Of a DNA stretch of 64,000 nucleotides, positions 50,313 through 58,450 are shown piece by piece. Position 1 is the stretch's first letter. Each line of letters begins with the position of its first letter. Source of the stretch: an uncultured Nesterenkonia sp. (GTDB lineage Bacteria > Actinomycetota > Actinomycetes > Actinomycetales > Micrococcaceae). The translations under genes and the position numbers were made by a program. The DNA lies in contig CAMIAK010000006.1 of assembly GCA_946222885.1 (NCBI GenBank), forward strand, positions 1-64,000, written 5' to 3'. Under the pieces are notes generated by a model that saw only the letters and a program-made list of their open reading frames with translations, was not told where the DNA came from and did no database searches.

Positions 50313-51268
50313 AGCTCGTCGTCACCGATCACGCCTTCGCCGGCACCACCTTCGAGGAACAGGTCGCGGCCGAGCACGGCGCCGGCTTCACCGTCCACCA
50401 GTGCACCACCGAGGAGGAGACGACGGCGGCTGTGCGCGATGCCGACGTCGCCATCGTGAACTTCGCACCCATGGGGCGCGAGCAGCTCGCCGCACTGGCC
50501 GAGGGTGCCACGGTCATCCGCTACGGCGTCGGAACGGACAATGTGGACCTGGCCGCCGCCGAGGAGCTCGGCGTCAGCGTGGCCAACGTCCCCGATTACG
50601 GCGTGGACACTGTGGCCGACCATGCTGCGGCGATGCTGCTGCCCCTGCTGCGCCGGGTGCCGCATTACACCGCGGGCATCCGGGAGAAGGGGTGGGTGCG
50701 CCCGCCCGAGGTCGGCAGCATCCCTGCCCTGGAGAGGATGACCGTCGGATTCCTGGGAGCGGGGCGCATCGCCTGTGCGCTGGCAGACCGGCTGCGCGCC
50801 TTCGGCTTCACCTTCCTGGCCTATGACCCCTACACCGATCCGGAGGTGGTGGCTCAGCACGGCATCCGCCTGGCCGGGCTGGAGGAGGTCCTCTCCTCCT
50901 CCCATGGTCTGTCCCTCCACCTGCCGGCCACGCCGGAGACCACCCACCTGCTCAACCGGGAACGCTTCGCCCTCATGCGCCCCGGGGCCGTGCTGGTGAA
51001 CACCAGCCGCGGCGCGGTGATCGACGAACAGGCCCTGGCCGAGGCGCTGACCGGCGGACAGCTGGCAGGCGCCGGCCTGGACGTCTTCGAGTCCGAACCG
51101 TTGACAGAAGCCTCGCCGTTGCGTGGACTGGAGGGTGTGTTCCTCAGTCCGCATGCGGCCTTCTATTCGGAGAGTTCGCTGGAGAACCTGCAGCGGCTGG
51201 CTGCGGAGGAGGCGGGCCGGGCGCTGCGCGGAGAGGCGCTGCGCTGCCGGGTCAACACTCCTCGATGA
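50309..51268 (+). CDS. D-isomer-specific 2-hydroxyacid dehydrogenase
   Basis: This 319-residue NAD-dependent dehydrogenase has the Rossmann loop 'VGFLGAGRIACALADRLRAFG' (a GAGRIA variant of the usual GxGxxG). The catalytic Arg is in 'VNTSRGAVID', Glu in 'LDVFESEPL' and His in 'LSPHAAFYSE'. It resembles CtBP/phosphoglycerate-dehydrogenase-like members. GTG 50309 overlaps the preceding stop by 4 bp. It may interconvert a 2-keto and a 2-hydroxy acid of the same pathway; the substrate is unknown. Confidence 0.83.
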   Translation: MKLVVTDHAFAGTTFEEQVAAEHGAGFTVHQCTTEEETTAAVRDADVAIVNFAPMGREQLAALAEGATVIRYGVGTDNVDLAAAEELGVSVANVPDYGVDTVADHAAAMLLPLLRRVPHYTAGIREKGWVRPPEVGSIPALERMTVGFLGAGRIACALADRLRAFGFTFLAYDPYTDPEVVAQHGIRLAGLEEVLSSSHGLSLHLPATPETTHLLNRERFALMRPGAVLVNTSRGAVIDEQALAEALTGGQLAGAGLDVFESEPLTEASPLRGLEGVFLSPHAAFYSESSLENLQRLAAEEAGRALRGEALRCRVNTPR

Positions 51269-51332
51269 GCGCAGAACGCCCTTCCGATGACCATGAATAC
51301 CTCTAGGTGAACACCACACGTCAGGAGTCGAG

Positions 51333-52946
51333 ATGACCACCCATGCACTGACCGAAGAGACCTACCACTCCCTGGTCGCCGGAGAGCCGGTGCGCGGAAG
51401 CGCCGGCATCGCCCGCGCCACCGACCCCGCGCAGAACGCTGAGACGGGCCCGGAGTTCACCCTCCTGGAGAACAGCCAGCTGGAGGCCGCCACGGAAGCC
51501 GCTGCTGAGGCCTTCGGCGTCTACCGGAAGTTGGAGCCGCAGGCCCGCGCCGCCTTCCTGAACTCTGCGGCAGAGAAGATCGAAGCCGCAGGTGAGCAGA
51601 TCATCGCCACGGCTATGACCGAGACCGGGCTGCCCCAGCCCCGCCTGCAGGGGGAGCTGGCCCGCACGGTCAACCAGCTGAAGCTCTTCGCGAAGGTCGC
51701 CGAAGCCGGGGACCACCTGGGTGTGCGGATCGAGCCTGCCCTGCCGGAGCGCAAGCCGCTGCCGCGTCCGGATCTGCGGCAGCGGAAGATCCCGCTGGGA
51801 CCTGTGGCGGTCTTCGGCGCCTCGAACTTCCCGCTGGCGTTCTCTGTGGCCGGAGGCGACACCGCCTCGGCGCTGGCCGCCGGCTGCCCGGTGGTCTTCA
51901 AGGCCCATAACGCTCATCCGGGCACCAGTCAGCTGGTGGGCCAGGCGATCAGCGAAGCCGTGGCCGAGCAGGGCCTGCCCGCCGGAGTCTTCTCCCTGAT
52001 CTACGGCGCCGGAAGCGAGATCGGCCAGGCCCTGGTGAAGGACCGCCGGATCAAGGCCGTCGGGTTCACCGGCTCCCGCAGCGGCGGCACCGCCATCATG
52101 GCGACGGCGGCCGCCCGCCCCGAGCCGATCCCGGTCTATGCGGAGATGAGCTCGGTCAACCCCGTCTTCATCCTGAGCTCCGCAGCGGCAGGGGACCGGA
52201 AGGCCCTCGCCGAGGGCTTCGTGACCTCGCTCAACGGCTCTGCCGGCCAGCTCTGCACCGCTCCCGGCCTGCTCTTCGTCCCCTCGGGCTCCGAGGGCGA
52301 TGCGCTGGTCGACGAGGTCGCTCAGCAGCTGGCACAGGCCGCCGGCGTCACTATGCTCACCCCAGGCATCTGCTCCTCCCGTGTGGAGGGTGAGCAGAAG
52401 CTCTCCTCCCTCCCGGGCGTCAGCCAGGTCGGACAAGGGGCTGAGGGGCAGACCGAGAACGCTCCCGCCCCGGCGGTCTACTCCACCGATGTGAAGACCT
52501 TCCTGGAGACCCCTGAGCTCTCCGAGGAGATCTTCGGCGCGGTCTGCCTGGTGGTCCGCTATGACAACGCCGATGAGCTGCACATCGTGGCCGCGGAGAT
52601 CGAGGGGCAGCTGACCGCGACCCTGCACCTGGACACCGGCGACGCCGAGGACCTCGAGACCGCCCAGACTCTGGTCGAGGGATTGGAGCTGAAGGCGGGA
52701 CGACTGCTGGTCAACGGGTGGCCCACCGGCGTCGACGTGGGTGATGCCATCGTCCACGGCGGGCCCTACCCCGCCACCTCGGACGGCCGTTCCACCTCGG
52801 TGGGGACCGGCGCGATCGAACGGTTCCTGCGCCCGGTGGCCTACCAGAATCTGCCGGAGGCGCTGCAGCCCGAGCCGGTGAAGGACGCCAACCCCTGGAA
52901 CCTCACCCGCCGGGTGGACGGCAGCTGGAGCCTGCCCACCGGCTGA
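51333..52946 (+). CDS. alpha-ketoglutarate semialdehyde dehydrogenase
   Basis: This 537-residue NADP-type aldehyde dehydrogenase has the catalytic Cys in 'NGSAGQLCTAPGLLF' (about residue 308) and Glu in 'YAEMSSVNPVF' (about 271), both in the form typical of KGSA dehydrogenases. The cofactor loop is 'VGFTGSRSGG'. It makes 2-oxoglutarate from its semialdehyde, the product of the FAH enzyme here and also of the DapA-family dehydratase at 45134. ATG 51333 follows AGGAG. Confidence 0.88.
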   Translation: MTTHALTEETYHSLVAGEPVRGSAGIARATDPAQNAETGPEFTLLENSQLEAATEAAAEAFGVYRKLEPQARAAFLNSAAEKIEAAGEQIIATAMTETGLPQPRLQGELARTVNQLKLFAKVAEAGDHLGVRIEPALPERKPLPRPDLRQRKIPLGPVAVFGASNFPLAFSVAGGDTASALAAGCPVVFKAHNAHPGTSQLVGQAISEAVAEQGLPAGVFSLIYGAGSEIGQALVKDRRIKAVGFTGSRSGGTAIMATAAARPEPIPVYAEMSSVNPVFILSSAAAGDRKALAEGFVTSLNGSAGQLCTAPGLLFVPSGSEGDALVDEVAQQLAQAAGVTMLTPGICSSRVEGEQKLSSLPGVSQVGQGAEGQTENAPAPAVYSTDVKTFLETPELSEEIFGAVCLVVRYDNADELHIVAAEIEGQLTATLHLDTGDAEDLETAQTLVEGLELKAGRLLVNGWPTGVDVGDAIVHGGPYPATSDGRSTSVGTGAIERFLRPVAYQNLPEALQPEPVKDANPWNLTRRVDGSWSLPTG

Positions 52947-52963
52947 GGGGCCGGCACTTCTGC

Positions 52964-53030
52964 GATCACCCCGGGAACTGCTCAGAATCGGCCTGATATC
53001 GACAGGAGCGGAACAGTTCCCGGGGTGATC
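52964..53030. repeat. 67-bp palindromic element, copy 1
   Basis: The element begins and ends in GATC. A perfect 17-bp stem (52964-52980 with 53014-53030) encloses an interrupted inner stem around TGATATC. It is 90% identical (60/67) and in the same orientation as copy 2 at 54182. CTGTTTTCC follows, so it may also end transcription of the dehydrogenase operon. Confidence 0.85.
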
Positions 53031-53092
53031 CTGTTTTCCACAGATTCACGGCTGCGGCTCCATAGCCCTCTTGCGCGGGGCAGGCTGGAGTC

Positions 53093-54169
53093 ATGGAGCT
53101 CATCCGTGCACGCAGCGGCACCCGCCGGCGCTCGTCTGCCTGGCTGAACCGTGCTGTGCTGCGCGGCGATCTGCTCCGCCTGCGCCGCGGCGTCTACGTC
53201 GATCCGCTTCAATGGGCTGCGGCCCCGCCGTGGGACCGACATCGGGCGGAGGCCCTGGCGACCGCGGTCTCCCACCCTGAGGCGGTGATGTGCCGGGAGA
53301 CGGCGCTCGCCCTGCACGGGGTCCCGCTTCTGGGGACCCCTCAGGAGCTGCATCTGCGGGCGAGCTCGCCCAGCAGGGCAGGGCTGACGGCGGGGAATCC
53401 CCTCAGCGCTGCGGGGGTCCTGGAAGTCCGCGGCAAGGGAGACGTTCGGAATATGCGGCTCCACGGTCTGCCCAGTCGGCGCATTCTCCCTCCGGTCCCG
53501 CGGGGGTCCACCGCGCAGGCGGCCCGGGAGCGGCACCGCCTGCAGATGCTCTCTCCGCCGGAGACCGTCTCCGTGCGGGGGATATCGGTCGACGGCATGG
53601 CGGGGGCGGTGCGGGTGGAGCCGCTCGCCTTCGCCGTGGTGGACACGGTGCCACGGCTGGCCAGGCCTGATGCCGTCGTCGTGCTGGATGCGGTGGTCGC
53701 TGGACGGGCCCGCGTCTCGACGCTGGGCCTGCCCTTCCTGCAGGCGACGGCGGAGCGATGGCTGTGGTCCAGGAGAGCTCAGGCCGAGTGGGGATGGGTG
53801 AGTGGGTTCGCCGATCCCCGCAGCGAGTCTCCGGGGGAGTCTTGGTCCAGGGTGTTGATCGAGGAGCTGGGTTTCCCGCCGCCGCAGCTTCAGGTTCCGG
53901 TGCGACTGCCCGACGGCCGCGTGGTGCGTCTGGACTTCGCCTGGCCGGAGCACCAGGTCTTCGGCGAGTTTGATGGGCGTATGAAGTACGACGACGCCGT
54001 CGCACTGTCCGGGACGAGCGATCAGTCGGTGTATTGGCAGGAGAAGCGGCGGGAGGAGCTGATCGAATTGGTGACCGGATACCGGGCAGTGCGGTGGGCC
54101 TGGGGCGACCTCCGCAACCCCCAGCGCCTGGCCCAGCGGCTCCGAGCCCGCGGGCTGCCGCAGCGATGA
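53093..54169 (+). CDS. AbiEi-like N-terminal domain / DUF559 (Vsr-like) predicted nuclease
   Basis: This 358-residue protein has an N-terminal part ('LRGDLLRLRRGVYVDP', about 24-39) resembling the winged helix of AbiEi-type antitoxins. The C-terminal part has a PD-(D/E)XK pattern of the DUF559/Vsr group: 'RLDFAWPEHQVFGEFDG' (Asp about 281, Glu about 291) and 'KRREELIELVTGYRAVRWAW' (about 317-336). Such genes are frequent and usually solitary in actinobacteria; their role is not established. Two 67-bp palindromes flank it. No cognate AbiEii toxin is adjacent. The start is ATG 53093 with a weak GGAG. Confidence 0.68.
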   Translation: MELIRARSGTRRRSSAWLNRAVLRGDLLRLRRGVYVDPLQWAAAPPWDRHRAEALATAVSHPEAVMCRETALALHGVPLLGTPQELHLRASSPSRAGLTAGNPLSAAGVLEVRGKGDVRNMRLHGLPSRRILPPVPRGSTAQAARERHRLQMLSPPETVSVRGISVDGMAGAVRVEPLAFAVVDTVPRLARPDAVVVLDAVVAGRARVSTLGLPFLQATAERWLWSRRAQAEWGWVSGFADPRSESPGESWSRVLIEELGFPPPQLQVPVRLPDGRVVRLDFAWPEHQVFGEFDGRMKYDDAVALSGTSDQSVYWQEKRREELIELVTGYRAVRWAWGDLRNPQRLAQRLRARGLPQR

Positions 54170-54181
54170 TTCCTGGAACGC

Positions 54182-54248
54182 GATCGCCCCGGGAACTGCT
54201 CGGAATCGGCCTGATATCGGCCGGAACGGAGCAGTTCCCGGGGCGATC
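54182..54248. repeat. 67-bp palindromic element, copy 2
   Basis: The length and orientation equal copy 1. Here the outer stem is a perfect 20 bp (54182-54201 with 54229-54248), and an inner CGGCC/GGCCG stem leaves a 7-base loop. Position 5 and its partner 63 changed together (A-T in copy 1, G-C here), so pairing is conserved. It begins 12 bp after the nuclease stop and ends 14 bp before the convergent xylB. Confidence 0.85.
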
Positions 54249-54262
54249 CGGAAGGAGCAGGT

Positions 54263-55717
54263 TCAGCCCCGTTCGGCGAAGAGGTGCCGGCGGGCTGCGT
54301 AGGTCTCGTGCACAGCCGGCGTGGGCTCTGCGGTGAAGGTCTGCACGTCGTTGGTGCTCCACTGCGGCGGGCGGGCCTCTCCGGTGAGCACCCAGGCGGC
54401 CTGCCGCGCGGCGCCGTCGGCCACGTACTCGCCCGGCTTCGGCACCTGGACCTCGCGGCCCAGCACCGCGGGTGCGATCTGCTGCACGGCGGCTGAGCGC
54501 GCAGCCCCGCCGATCAGGCTGATGGACTCCACCGGAACGCCTAGCGAGGTCATCGCCTCCAGCCCGTCGGCCAGCCCGCAGAGCAGGCCCTCCACGGCGG
54601 CGCGGGCCACGTCCTGCGGGTTCATCGAGGCCAGGGACAGCCCCACGAAGGAGCCGGTGGCGTGGGGAAGGTTGGGGGTGCGCTCGCCCTCTAGATAGGG
54701 GATGAGCGTCAGTCCGTTCGCTCCCGGCTCGGCGGCCAGGGCCAGCTCGGCCAGTCCGTCGTGGTCCACGCCCAGCATCCTCGCCGCGCCGTCCAGCACG
54801 CGGGAGCCGTTCAGCGTGACCGCCAGCGGCAGGAACTCCCCGGTGGCATCGGCGAAGCCCGTCACCATCCCGGTCGGGTCCTGGATGCCCTTCGGGGACA
54901 CGGCTGAGACCACCCCGGAGGTGCCGATGGAGATCGCCACGTCCCCGGTGGACATGCCCAGTCCGAGTGCCGCGGCGGCGTTGTCGCCGGCGCCCGGGCC
55001 CAGGGCGAGGTGCCCCCAGCCGCGGGAGGCGTCCCCGGTGCCGACCTTCTCGGAGGGCCCGGCCACCTTCGGCAGCACGATCTTCTGCGCCTCCTCCTCG
55101 GAGATGCGCAGCGCCTGGGCCAGCAGGTCGTAGCGGTAGCTGTTGCTGGTGGGATCGAAGTAGCCGGTACCGGAGGCGTCCGAACGGTCGGTGGCCAGGT
55201 CCTCCAGGCGCCGGGCGCCGGAGAGCTTCCAGGTCAGCCAGTCGTGGGGGAGCGCGACGGCGGCCACGCGCCGTGCGTTCTCCGGCTCCGCGTCAGCGAG
55301 CCAGCGCAGCTTGGTGACCGTCAGCGAGGCCACCGGCACAGTGCCGCTCATCCGCACCCAGGCGGCGTTCCCGGCGTCGGGATCCCCGCCTTCGGCGTGT
55401 TCGGCGATCAGGTCCTCGGCCGCTCCTGCGGAACGGGTGTCGTTCCACAGGAGCGCGTCACGGATGACCTCGCCGTCGGCGTCGAGCGCCACCATGCCGT
55501 GCTGCTGGCCCCCGACGGCGGCGGCAGAGACGTCGTCGAGGCCGCCGGCCTGCTCGATGGCCTCCAGCAGCGCATCCCACCAGCGGGCCGGGGCGACCTC
55601 GGTCCCCTCGGGATGCTTCGCCGATCCCTGCCGGACCAGCTGGCCGGTCTCCGCGTCGCGGATGACGACCTTGCAGGACTGGGTGGACGAGTCGATGCCG
55701 GCGACGAGAGTAGTCAT
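54263..55717 (-). CDS. xylB: xylulokinase
   Basis: This FGGY kinase of 484 residues has 'VAGIDSSTQSCKVVIRDAETG' (phosphate loop), 'VGGQQHGMVALD', 'LLWNDTRS', 'DWLTWKLSG', 'GTSGVVSAVS' and 'LIGGAARSAAVQQIAPAVLG'. These match XylB, which phosphorylates D-xylulose to enter the pentose phosphate pathway. It follows xylA by 9 bp in the same operon. The kinase could also serve xylulose made by the polyol dehydrogenase at 24602. Confidence 0.92.
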   Translation of the reverse strand: MTTLVAGIDSSTQSCKVVIRDAETGQLVRQGSAKHPEGTEVAPARWWDALLEAIEQAGGLDDVSAAAVGGQQHGMVALDADGEVIRDALLWNDTRSAGAAEDLIAEHAEGGDPDAGNAAWVRMSGTVPVASLTVTKLRWLADAEPENARRVAAVALPHDWLTWKLSGARRLEDLATDRSDASGTGYFDPTSNSYRYDLLAQALRISEEEAQKIVLPKVAGPSEKVGTGDASRGWGHLALGPGAGDNAAAALGLGMSTGDVAISIGTSGVVSAVSPKGIQDPTGMVTGFADATGEFLPLAVTLNGSRVLDGAARMLGVDHDGLAELALAAEPGANGLTLIPYLEGERTPNLPHATGSFVGLSLASMNPQDVARAAVEGLLCGLADGLEAMTSLGVPVESISLIGGAARSAAVQQIAPAVLGREVQVPKPGEYVADGAARQAAWVLTGEARPPQWSTNDVQTFTAEPTPAVHETYAARRHLFAERG

Positions 55718-55726
55718 AACCGCAAA

Positions 55727-56905
55727 TTAGCCGATGAGGTGCTTCAGCGCCAGCTGGTTCAGCCGCACGAAGCCGTAGTTCCGCTCGGCCGCCTTCTCGG
55801 CGTCGAACTCCTCATAGGCGGAGGTGTCGGCCAGCAGGTCGGAGAGCGTCTCGCCCTCGGCCAGGGTGGGCTGGGCCAGCTCGAAGATGCCGGCCTGCTC
55901 GAAGGCCTGCTGCACCTCCGGGTCCTGCCGGTAGGCCTTGGCCTTGTCCGCCAGCATGGTCACCATCTGGGCGTTCGCCGCGGCGGAGTCCCAGATGCCG
56001 TCCACATAGTCGGTGCGGGAGGGCTTGTAGTCGAAGTGCAGCCAGCCGTCGTACTTCGGCCCGCCGTTGGGGAACCCGTTGACCAGCAGGTCGATGGTGA
56101 AGAAGGCGCTGATCAGATCGCCGTGGCCGAACACCAGGTCCTGGTCGTATTTGATGGAGCGCTGGCCGTTGAGGTCGATGTGGAACAGCTTGCCCGCCCA
56201 CAGCGCCTGGGCGATGCCGTGGGTGAAGTTCAGGCCGGCCATCTGCTCATGGCCGGTCTCCGGGTTCAGGCCCACGATGTCGCCGTGCTCCAGCTGGGCG
56301 ATCAGGCCCAGGGCGTGGCCGATGGTGGGCAGGAAGATGTCGCCGCGGGGCTCGTTGGGCTTGGGCTCCAGGGCGATGCGCAGGTCGTAGCCCTTCTCCT
56401 TGATGTAGCCGGCCAGGGTGTCCACGCCCTCGGCGTAGCGCTCGTGGGCGGCGTTGAGATCCTTGGCGTTGTCATACTCGGAGCCCTCGCGGCCGCCCCA
56501 CATCACGAAGGTCTCGGCGCCGAATTCGGCGGCGCGGTCCACGTTGCGCAGCAGCTTGCGCAGGCCGAAGCGGCGCACGGAGCGGTCGTTGGAGGTCAGG
56601 CCGCCGTCCTTGAAGACCGGGTGGGAGAAGGTGTTGGTGGTGATCATCTCCACCTTCAGCCCGACCTGTTCGGCGACCTCCTTGAACGTCGTGAAGTACT
56701 TCTCCCGCTCGGCCTCATCGGTGCCGAAGGGGGCGACGTCGTCGTCGTGGAAGGTCACTCCGGAGGCGCCGGCCTCCTTGAGCCGCGGCAGATACTCCCA
56801 CGGGTCGAAGGCGGGGCGGGAGGCCTCGCCGAACTGGTCGCGGGCGGTCCACCCCACGGTCCACAGGCCGTAGGAGAGCTTGTAGTCGGCTGGCGTCGAT
56901 GCCAT
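55727..56905 (-). CDS. xylA: xylose isomerase
   Basis: This 392-residue enzyme of the actinobacterial (class I, short) xylose isomerase type has metal ligands and catalytic residues in 'VTFHDDDVAPFG' (His about 54), 'FVMWGGREG', 'ALEPKPNEPRGD' (Glu about 181), 'PETGHEQMAG', 'HIDLNGQRSIKYDQDL' and 'WLHFDYKP'. It interconverts D-xylose and D-xylulose. ATG 56905 is preceded by AGGAGGA. It is divergent from xylR. Confidence 0.95.
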   Translation of the reverse strand: MASTPADYKLSYGLWTVGWTARDQFGEASRPAFDPWEYLPRLKEAGASGVTFHDDDVAPFGTDEAEREKYFTTFKEVAEQVGLKVEMITTNTFSHPVFKDGGLTSNDRSVRRFGLRKLLRNVDRAAEFGAETFVMWGGREGSEYDNAKDLNAAHERYAEGVDTLAGYIKEKGYDLRIALEPKPNEPRGDIFLPTIGHALGLIAQLEHGDIVGLNPETGHEQMAGLNFTHGIAQALWAGKLFHIDLNGQRSIKYDQDLVFGHGDLISAFFTIDLLVNGFPNGGPKYDGWLHFDYKPSRTDYVDGIWDSAAANAQMVTMLADKAKAYRQDPEVQQAFEQAGIFELAQPTLAEGETLSDLLADTSAYEEFDAEKAAERNYGFVRLNQLALKHLIG

Positions 56906-56972
56906 GGTTCCTCCTGCTGAGAGCATTGGATCACGGGAGCCAGGACCATAGATGTGATCCGCAGCTCATTTT

Positions 56973-57010
56973 GTTTCTAGATGAAACCTAAATCGTCGGG
57001 GCGATAAGAT
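56973..57010. promoter_or_regulatory. xylA/xylR intergenic operator and xylR -10
   Basis: GTTTC-TAGAT-GAAAC (56973-56987) is a perfect 5-5-5 inverted repeat like ROK XylR operators. A -10 TAAGAT (57005-57010) ends 7 nt before GTG 57018, so xylR mRNA may be leaderless. The site lies between the divergent promoters and could control both. Confidence 0.6.
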
Positions 57011-57017
57011 CAAGTCC

Positions 57018-58448
57018 GTGACGGACATCGCACCCACTTCAGGCTTCCCCGGCGTGATCTCCGGGCCGCTGGCCCGTCTGGGACGCCGTGCCGAGCGCAG
57101 CGGCGGCCACCGGCAGACCGGCGACGCAGACTTCCTCCCGCCGCGCCGCCGTGAGCGGCCTCCGCACCATCAGGCGCTGCGCCCCGGGGCCCGGCAGGAG
57201 ACCCTGCGCGAGTCCAACCTGCTGCTCATCACCGACGAGATCTTCTCCGCGGCCGAGCCGCTCTCCCGCGCGGACCTCAGCATCCGCACCGGCATGACCC
57301 GCTCCACCGTCTCCCGGCTGGTGGACGACCTGCTCTCCGCCGGCATCGTGCGGGAGGGGTCGCCCATCGTGGGCGGCACCCGCGGCCGTCCGGCGGTGCC
57401 GCTGCTGCCGGCCCGGCGCACTCTCTGCGGCTTGGGCATGGAGATCAACGTGGACTTCATGGCCGCCCGGGTGTTGGATCTGACCGGGGCGGTGCTCGCT
57501 GAGGAGATCATCGACGGCGACTTCCGCAGCTCCGACCCCGCCCAGGTGCTGCCGCAGGTGGGGGAACTGGCCCGCCGCGCGGCCGGGCAGGCCCGGGAGG
57601 CTGGGGCTACTGTGGTCGGTACGGTGGTGGCCCTTCCGGGTCTCGTATCCGCTGCCGGCGACCACCTGCTGCTCGCCCCCAACCTGGGGTGGCGCGACCT
57701 GGACGCGATCTCCATGTTGACCGGTGCGAGCTCGGAGGGCGCTTCCGGTGAGGCCGCACAGGTCGGGCTCCGCGCCGACTTCGGCGGTTTCGTCGCCGTG
57801 GCGAATGAGGCGAAGCTCGCCGCCCTGGCCATCGCCCAGGAGCTCACCGCCGTGGAGCGGGAGGAGCAGACCTTCCTCTATGTCTCTGCTCGGCTGGGCG
57901 TGGGTGCGGCCGCGGTGATCGACGGAGTCGTCGACGCCGGCCCGCGCGGATGGGCCGGGGAGATCGGCCACATCACCGTGCAGCCGGACGGCCCGCTCTG
58001 CGGCTGCGGCGCCCACGGCTGCCTGGAGGTCTATGCGGGCAAGCGCGCCCTGCTGGCTGCGGCCGGTCTGGATGCGCCGTTCTCAGCGCGGCATCTGGCG
58101 GAGATGGCGGCCCAGGACGACGCCGCCGGCGCGCGTGTCCGCGAGGCGCTGGACCAGGCCGCCTGGGCGCTGGGGATCGCACTCTCCGGGGCGCTCAACG
58201 TGCTGGACGTCCAGGACGTGGTGCTGGGCGGGGAATTCGGCCCGCTGGCGGAGCATCTGCGCCCGCGCATCGAAGAGGAGCTCAGGGATCGCGTCCTGGC
58301 CGCTCAGTGGAGCAGCTTCCGGGTGCGTGAGCCCGGCGAATGGGAGCACGGCGCGGCCCCGGCCACCACAGGCGGGGCGCTGCGGGCCCTGCGCGCCGTC
58401 GTCGACGCCCCGCAGCACTGGGTGCCCCAGGTGGAGCAGAGCGGCTGA
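57018..58448 (+). CDS. xylR: ROK family transcriptional regulator XylR
   Basis: This 476-residue protein has an N-terminal tail of about 60 residues rich in Arg and Pro. A winged helix follows ('LSRADLSIRTGMTRSTVSRLVDDLLSAGIV', about 79-108), then a ROK sugar-kinase-like domain with the zinc motif 'GPLCGCGAHGCLEVYAGK' (about 316-333). Kinase residues seem degenerate, as in xylose repressors. It is divergent from xylAB and likely represses them without xylose. A GTG start without a ribosome site fits a leaderless message. Confidence 0.85.
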   Translation: MTDIAPTSGFPGVISGPLARLGRRAERSGGHRQTGDADFLPPRRRERPPHHQALRPGARQETLRESNLLLITDEIFSAAEPLSRADLSIRTGMTRSTVSRLVDDLLSAGIVREGSPIVGGTRGRPAVPLLPARRTLCGLGMEINVDFMAARVLDLTGAVLAEEIIDGDFRSSDPAQVLPQVGELARRAAGQAREAGATVVGTVVALPGLVSAAGDHLLLAPNLGWRDLDAISMLTGASSEGASGEAAQVGLRADFGGFVAVANEAKLAALAIAQELTAVEREEQTFLYVSARLGVGAAAVIDGVVDAGPRGWAGEIGHITVQPDGPLCGCGAHGCLEVYAGKRALLAAAGLDAPFSARHLAEMAAQDDAAGARVREALDQAAWALGIALSGALNVLDVQDVVLGGEFGPLAEHLRPRIEEELRDRVLAAQWSSFRVREPGEWEHGAAPATTGGALRALRAVVDAPQHWVPQVEQSG

Positions 58449-58450
58449 CC

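Noticed and set aside
53093..54169. Complete AbiE toxin-antitoxin system
   Set aside because: Only the AbiEi-like domain is present and it is joined to a nuclease-like C-terminus. No AbiEii nucleotidyltransferase gene is adjacent.
55010..56920. A 636-codon open frame on the plus strand opposite xylB and xylA
   Set aside because: xylA and xylB are unambiguous on the other strand. The antisense translation is a valine/glycine-rich run with no domain.
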